Below the pieces are notes generated by a model, which saw only the letters and a list, made by a program, of their open reading frames with translations, made no database searches and was not told the origin of the DNA. The position numbers and the translations under genes were made by a program. A stretch of 64,000 nucleotides of DNA from an uncultured Chitinophagaceae bacterium. Its GTDB lineage: Bacteria; Bacteroidota; Bacteroidia; Chitinophagales; Chitinophagaceae. Below are positions 60,342 through 64,000 of this stretch, piece by piece. The number at the start of each line of letters is the position of its first letter. Within the stretch, counting starts at the first letter, position 1. The DNA lies in the NCBI GenBank assembly GCA_937907395.1, contig CALCII010000015.1, positions 1 through 64,000 of the forward strand, in the 5' to 3' direction.

Positions 60342-61288
60342 TATCCGAAAAATTTAAACAAAAGCATGGATAAGATTCCGGTGAAAATCACGGCTTTGAT
60401 CCAGCTGCTGAGTTGTGCAAAATCGGCTGTGGTTTCTGCTTTCAGCAACAATCGCAACGACCAGGCGGCAGGTGCCACAATCAGGAGGATATTGTATAAA
60501 GCCGGCACCCACATTTTCAATTGCAGAATGTAAAATGTAACAATCAAAAGCAATACAAGCAGGATCACCATCCAGATGGTGGCAAATATTTTTGAAAACT
60601 CAACACCCCAAACTATGGGCATGGTTCTACAACCGTGCTTGCGATCTCCTTCAATATCTTCAATGTCTTTTACTACTTCACGGATCAGTGTAACAATAAA
60701 AGCAAAGGATGTATAGAGAAGCGCCAATCGCAACAGTTTCTGCGCTGCATTATCTGTAACTATATAAGTGAGTGAGTCAAGTTTGTACTGTACTGCATAG
60801 AAATAAACCACCAGTACCACCCATGCTGTTAACAGGGAAATGAGAATATTTCCAATGAGTAAATTCTTTTTAAAATTGGTACTGTAAAACCAAAGCACAA
60901 TCACACAAACGGCATTGGCAAAACCAAGAAACCAGTTACCGGTTTGAAGTCCGATGTAGAATCCCATCAGGATGCCCGACATCGAAAAAATGAGATGAAA
61001 GAAAATCGCCCAGCGCCTGCTGATACTTTTATCCACCACCATCCGTTGTGGTTTGTTTACCAGGTCTATGTTAAGATCAAAATAATCGTTGATGATATAA
61101 CCCGCCGCAGCAATCAGTATGGAAGAGAGGCTTAGTACAAAAAACAAAATCACAAACTCTCTGGGAAGAAAATTGGCTCCAAACCTTACAGGTTCCACTA
61201 CTCCGTAAAAAAACAGTAATTGTGTAAGAGCAATAAATACAAGGTTCGGCCAGCGTACCAATCGGAAAAATGCGATAATCGGTTTCAT
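60341..61288 (-). CDS. UbiA-family prenyltransferase
   Basis: 315 residues, eight hydrophobic helices. First aspartate-rich motif NDYFDLNIDLVNKPQR (67-82) and second DIEDIEGDRKHGCRTMPI (about 200-217), the standard UbiA active site. The sequence resembles those annotated in Bacteroidota as geranylgeranylglycerol-phosphate geranylgeranyltransferase, but menaquinone or other isoprenoid transfer is not excluded. Overlaps the maf ATG by 1 nt and follows kdsC by 36 nt. Confidence 0.85.
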   Translation of the reverse strand: MKPIIAFFRLVRWPNLVFIALTQLLFFYGVVEPVRFGANFLPREFVILFFVLSLSSILIAAAGYIINDYFDLNIDLVNKPQRMVVDKSISRRWAIFFHLIFSMSGILMGFYIGLQTGNWFLGFANAVCVIVLWFYSTNFKKNLLIGNILISLLTAWVVLVVYFYAVQYKLDSLTYIVTDNAAQKLLRLALLYTSFAFIVTLIREVVKDIEDIEGDRKHGCRTMPIVWGVEFSKIFATIWMVILLVLLLIVTFYILQLKMWVPALYNILLIVAPAAWSLRLLLKAETTADFAQLSSWIKAVIFTGILSMLLFKFFG

Positions 61289-61324
61289 TACAATTGTAAA
61301 GTTAAGCAGCCGGAGATGTATTTT

Positions 61325-61849
61325 CTAAATTGCGGCTGTATTCCCTGAAGAAGTAGGCCAATGATCATTCAAACGCATTACTTTTTCAATCACATCTCTT
61401 ACACAACCCTTACCTCCTTTCTCCGGCGAAATATATTTTGAAATAGCTTTTACATCCTGTACTGCATCAACCGGGCAACAGGGCATACCCACCAGCTTCA
61501 TTACGTCCAGATCGGGCACATCATCTCCCATAAAAAGGGTTTCCTCCCATTTCAATTCATGGGCCAACAGAAACTGGGCCAGCATTTCTTCCTTGTTTTT
61601 CACTTTCATATACACATCCCGTATGCCAAGATAATCCAGCCGTTCTGCGCAGGCTTTGGAACTGCTTCCCGATATCACCACTACCTGGTAACCCTGCTTT
61701 ACAGCCAACTGTAACGCATACCCATCTTTAATGTCCATTGTTCGAACAAAATCCTGGTTGGGGAGAATCAGTAATGATCCGTCTGTTAATACCCCGTCCA
61801 TATCGAATACAAAAGTCTTGATTGTTTTAAACTGGTTGAGCAAACTCAT
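61325..61849 (-). CDS. kdsC: 3-deoxy-D-manno-octulosonate 8-phosphate phosphatase
   Basis: 174 residues from the ATG at 61849 (MSLLNQFKTIKTFVFDMDGVLTDG); longer upstream frames overlap the DUF2520 gene. HAD fold without a cap, C0 type: nucleophile D16 and D18 in DMDGVLTDG, motif II VISGSSS, motif III K in VKNKEEM, motif IV GDDVPDLDVM. This tetramer-forming architecture is that of KdsC, which makes free KDO for LPS. 13 nt after the DUF2520 stop. Confidence 0.88.
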   Translation of the reverse strand: MSLLNQFKTIKTFVFDMDGVLTDGSLLILPNQDFVRTMDIKDGYALQLAVKQGYQVVVISGSSSKACAERLDYLGIRDVYMKVKNKEEMLAQFLLAHELKWEETLFMGDDVPDLDVMKLVGMPCCPVDAVQDVKAISKYISPEKGGKGCVRDVIEKVMRLNDHWPTSSGNTAAI

Positions 61850-61862
61850 AACAGAAATGGTT

Positions 61863-62645
61863 TCAGGAACGAAGTTCATCCTTTTTATGGTACATCTGTA
61901 AAATACTATCAGAAAGTGTTTGATACAAACGTTGCAGTTGCGGGTTTTGTTCCAGCAGTTGCAGGTGTTTGTGAATGGTGGCGAAATCTCCCCTGCTGGC
62001 CGGCCCCGTTTGCATATGGTAAGCCGAATCAAATTGCAGTCGTTGAGCTACTTCCGTAATCAGCGGATGCAATAGCGAAAAAGAAACTTGCTGATCCTTG
62101 CAAAACTGCTCGGTTATTGCATACAGATGATTGGTGAAATTGCTCACAATCACGGCTCCGAGGTGAAGGTTGAATCGTTGTTCATCGTTCGCAAAAGAAG
62201 CTTTGCCGGATAATTGCAAGGCAACATCTTCGAGGAATGTTTTTACTTCATCAGAATTGCCATCGATCAGAAAAGGGATTTCCGGAAGCTCATCAAGTTC
62301 TTTACGCAAACTCTGCAAGGGATACAAAACACCATAATTAGGAGAAGTTCCTTTTAAAACATCCATTGAAACAGACCCGGCTGTATGTACCAATACTTTT
62401 CGTTTCAATTTCAATTGGGCGGCAATGCTTTCAATTGCCTGATCAGCCACAGCAAGAATGCACAGATCGGCTTCGGTGGTAAGCTGAGCAAACGAATCAA
62501 TCGATTGAGCATTCAATTGATCCGCCAATGCAAGTCCATGCTCAGGGTTACGGCTCCACACCTGTTTCACCCTTATTCCTTTTTGCACCAGTAACTTTCC
62601 TAATACCGTTGCTGTATTACCCGAACCAATCATGATGGCATCCAT
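61863..62645 (-). CDS. DUF2520/Rossmann-like oxidoreductase
   Basis: 260 residues. N-terminal Rossmann motif MIGSGNTATVLGKLL (5-19), a middle segment with hydrophobic beta strands and LHTAGSVSMDVL (about 87-100), and a helical C-terminal domain (NLHLGAVIVSNFTNHLYAITE) of the family that pairs with a KdsC-like phosphatase in Bacteroidota. Presumably an NAD(P)-dependent dehydrogenase; substrate unknown. It is the first gene of the operon. Confidence 0.85.
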   Translation of the reverse strand: MDAIMIGSGNTATVLGKLLVQKGIRVKQVWSRNPEHGLALADQLNAQSIDSFAQLTTEADLCILAVADQAIESIAAQLKLKRKVLVHTAGSVSMDVLKGTSPNYGVLYPLQSLRKELDELPEIPFLIDGNSDEVKTFLEDVALQLSGKASFANDEQRFNLHLGAVIVSNFTNHLYAITEQFCKDQQVSFSLLHPLITEVAQRLQFDSAYHMQTGPASRGDFATIHKHLQLLEQNPQLQRLYQTLSDSILQMYHKKDELRS

Positions 62646-62699
62646 ACCTATTTAGTAATTTGCAGTAAAATAAAACATTCACCCGAAACAAAATAACAG

Positions 62700-63542
62700 A
62701 TGAAGCTGGCACAAAAGCTCGTAATCGGATATTACAGAGCTAAACTGAATGTGTGGTCGAAGTTATCGAAACGAAAAGCAGGAGAAAAAGCATTTGAACT
62801 TTTTTGCACGCCCGTCCCTACCGGTCCGAAGAAAACGCCCAAGGTATTTGATGAAGCAGAGAAACTGCAACTAAAAGTGAACGGTGAAAAAGTGATTGGT
62901 TACCGCTGGAATCATCCGCAACCTAAAAAAGCATTGATCCTTCATGGCTTTTCCTCTACCATTAAAAAGTTTGATCATTTTGTAATGCCGCTGGTTAAGA
63001 AAGGGTACGAAGTGCTGGCTTTTGATGCACCTGCACATGGTGAAAGTGAAGGCAAGCAGGTGAATGTATTATTATATAAGGATATGATCAGCGCCGTATA
63101 TGAAAAATTCGGGCCTGTGCAATCGTTCATCTCACATTCCTTTGGCGGACTGGCGCTTTCTTTATTCATGGAAGAACAACCTTACCAGGAACATAAGAAA
63201 ATGGTACTGATTGCTCCGGCAACCGAAACATCATCAGCACTTGATAGTTTTGCCACTTTCCTGAAACTGGATGAAGAAGTAAAAGAAGAAGTACGCAAAG
63301 TGATTTATTCCAAAAAGAAAGAATGGCCCGAGTGGTATTCGGTACGCCGTGCTGCTAACCAGATAAAAGCAGATGTTTTATGGGTTCATGATGAAGATGA
63401 TGAAATCACACCCTGGACGGATGCTGAAAAAGTACAACAGGATGCACATCCGAATTTTCAATTTCTGCTCACTAAAGGTTTGGGACACAGAAGAATCTAC
63501 CGGGATCAAAAAGTAAAAAAAGTAGTGATTGATTTTTTATAA
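62700..63542 (+). CDS. Alpha/beta-hydrolase
   Basis: 280 residues with no signal peptide. Nucleophile S147 in SHSFGG, probable acid D231 or D234 in WVHDEDDEITP, and H263 in GLGHRRIYRD. The oxyanion segment is LHGFSSTIKKFD (81-92). The general family includes esterases, lipases and thioesterases; substrate cannot be told. A terminator follows. Confidence 0.85.
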   Translation: MKLAQKLVIGYYRAKLNVWSKLSKRKAGEKAFELFCTPVPTGPKKTPKVFDEAEKLQLKVNGEKVIGYRWNHPQPKKALILHGFSSTIKKFDHFVMPLVKKGYEVLAFDAPAHGESEGKQVNVLLYKDMISAVYEKFGPVQSFISHSFGGLALSLFMEEQPYQEHKKMVLIAPATETSSALDSFATFLKLDEEVKEEVRKVIYSKKKEWPEWYSVRRAANQIKADVLWVHDEDDEITPWTDAEKVQQDAHPNFQFLLTKGLGHRRIYRDQKVKKVVIDFL

Positions 63543-63566
63543 TCAGCCTTATTTTCACTCGCAATC

Positions 63567-63590
63567 TGATGTTAAAACAACATCATTTTT
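63567..63590 (+). terminator. Terminator of the alpha/beta-hydrolase gene
   Basis: TGATGTT (63567-63573) pairs with AACATCA (63579-63585), followed by TTTTT. Confidence 0.75.
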
Positions 63591-63624
63591 AAATCTTCTG
63601 CTTTTGTCCCGGCACAGGTTTTTC

Positions 63625-63653
63625 TTTGATTTCCCGTTCATTTTATAATATTG
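63625..63653 (+). promoter_or_regulatory. Promoter of topA
   Basis: TTTG (63625-63628), 17 nt, TAATATTG (63646-63653; one mismatch to TAnnTTTG). It lies 45 nt upstream of the topA ATG. Confidence 0.6.
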
Positions 63654-63697
63654 CATCGCAGTGAGGCCATAAAATGCCGGTCTGCACGTTGTAACAT

Positions 63698-64000
63698 ATG
63701 GCAAAAAATTTACTGATAGTAGAGAGCCCTGCGAAAGCAAAAACCATTGAAAAAATCCTCGGAAAAGATTTTGAGGTGAAGAGTTGTTTTGGTCATATCC
63801 GTGATCTTGAAAAAGATGAAATGGGTATTGATGTGGAACACAATTTCGAACCACGCTACATCATCCCCGATGATAAAAAGAAGGTGGTGACTGATTTAAA
63901 AAACCTGGCAAAAAAATCCGATGAGGTGTGGCTCGCAACGGATGAGGACCGTGAAGGAGAAGCCATCAGCTGGCATTTGTGTGAAGTATTGGGACTTAAC
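63698..64000 (+). CDS. topA: DNA topoisomerase I, N-terminal part (cut by window end)
   Basis: The first 101 codons. The Toprim domain is evident: KNLLIVESPAKAKTIEKIL (3-21), SCFGHIRDLEKDEMGIDVEHNFEPRYII, and the acidic triad segment LATDEDREGEAISWHL (about 80-95). Relaxes negative supercoils. The remainder, including the catalytic tyrosine, lies beyond 64000. It follows a promoter and terminator pair after the hydrolase gene. Confidence 0.95.
   Translation, partial: MAKNLLIVESPAKAKTIEKILGKDFEVKSCFGHIRDLEKDEMGIDVEHNFEPRYIIPDDKKKVVTDLKNLAKKSDEVWLATDEDREGEAISWHLCEVLGLN

Overview
The window is a chromosomal segment from a member of the Bacteroidota, most probably family Chitinophagaceae; the genus cannot be fixed from sequence alone. 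The evidence is: type IX secretion C-terminal sorting domains (genes at 5775 and 27637), promoters of the TTTG-N17-23-TAnnTTTG kind, a Bacteroidota-type succinate dehydrogenase (one 5-helix cytochrome subunit, order sdhC-sdhA-sdhB), a fused aspartokinase-homoserine dehydrogenase, many outer-membrane beta-barrel proteins, and general absence of strong Shine-Dalgarno sequences. No transposase, phage, plasmid or CRISPR genes were seen.

Layout. 0.2-9 kb (minus strand mostly): TPR protein, gyrA, GH13 lipoprotein, a cupredoxin/T9SS protein (plus), Tat-type FAD amine oxidase, cysteine desulfurase. 9-17 kb: glmM, holA, a DEDDy exonuclease, a coiled-coil membrane protein and a 1145-residue outer-membrane protein. 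17-21 kb: sdhC-sdhA-[four-helix 23S-IVS protein]-sdhB, the bracketed gene being an apparent insertion in a core operon. 22-27.6 kb: thrA-thrB-thrC behind a previously unannotated threonine-rich leader peptide. 27.6-32.7 kb: T9SS protein, murQ plus amino-sugar kinase (peptidoglycan recycling), a CtpA-type protease, a small membrane protein. 32.7-34 kb: an ECF sigma factor with a putative anti-sigma gene; three identical CTGTAACC-N17-GTC promoters lie between the sigma gene and the divergent membrane-protein gene. 34-40.5 kb: cystathionine beta-synthase, an 805-bp gene-free stretch that looks like a non-coding RNA locus, a GT-C glycosyltransferase, fba, accD, smpB. 40.5-46.6 kb: porin-like protein and parE-DUF1835-parC. 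46.7-54.9 kb: small secreted and membrane proteins, miaB, a sigma-54-type AAA+ regulator, lptE, a repeat-containing acidic protein, secG, mltG, yihY. 54.9-57.9 kb: trmH, tRNA-Thr, a tRNA-Pro-like relic, a GIY-YIG nuclease gene, tRNA-Pro, lipA and a beta-barrel protein. 58-64 kb: OsmC, DUF2851, a DUF2520-kdsC-ubiA-maf operon, an alpha/beta hydrolase and the start of topA.

Most genes are housekeeping. The points of real interest are regulatory or structural: (1) the thr attenuator leader; (2) the triple ECF promoter set, which defines a small autoregulated regulon; (3) the A-rich, T-poor putative ncRNA at about 35.7-36.1 kb with its own promoter and terminator; (4) the GIY-YIG gene bounded by tRNA-Pro and a rearranged tRNA-Pro copy whose D and T arms are replaced by GC hairpins; (5) two arrays of heptanucleotide repeats (C-N5-G), one of which supplies the N-terminal coding region of lptE; (6) the 23S-IVS-protein gene inserted between sdhA and sdhB with AATTTGAAAA-type inverted flanks.
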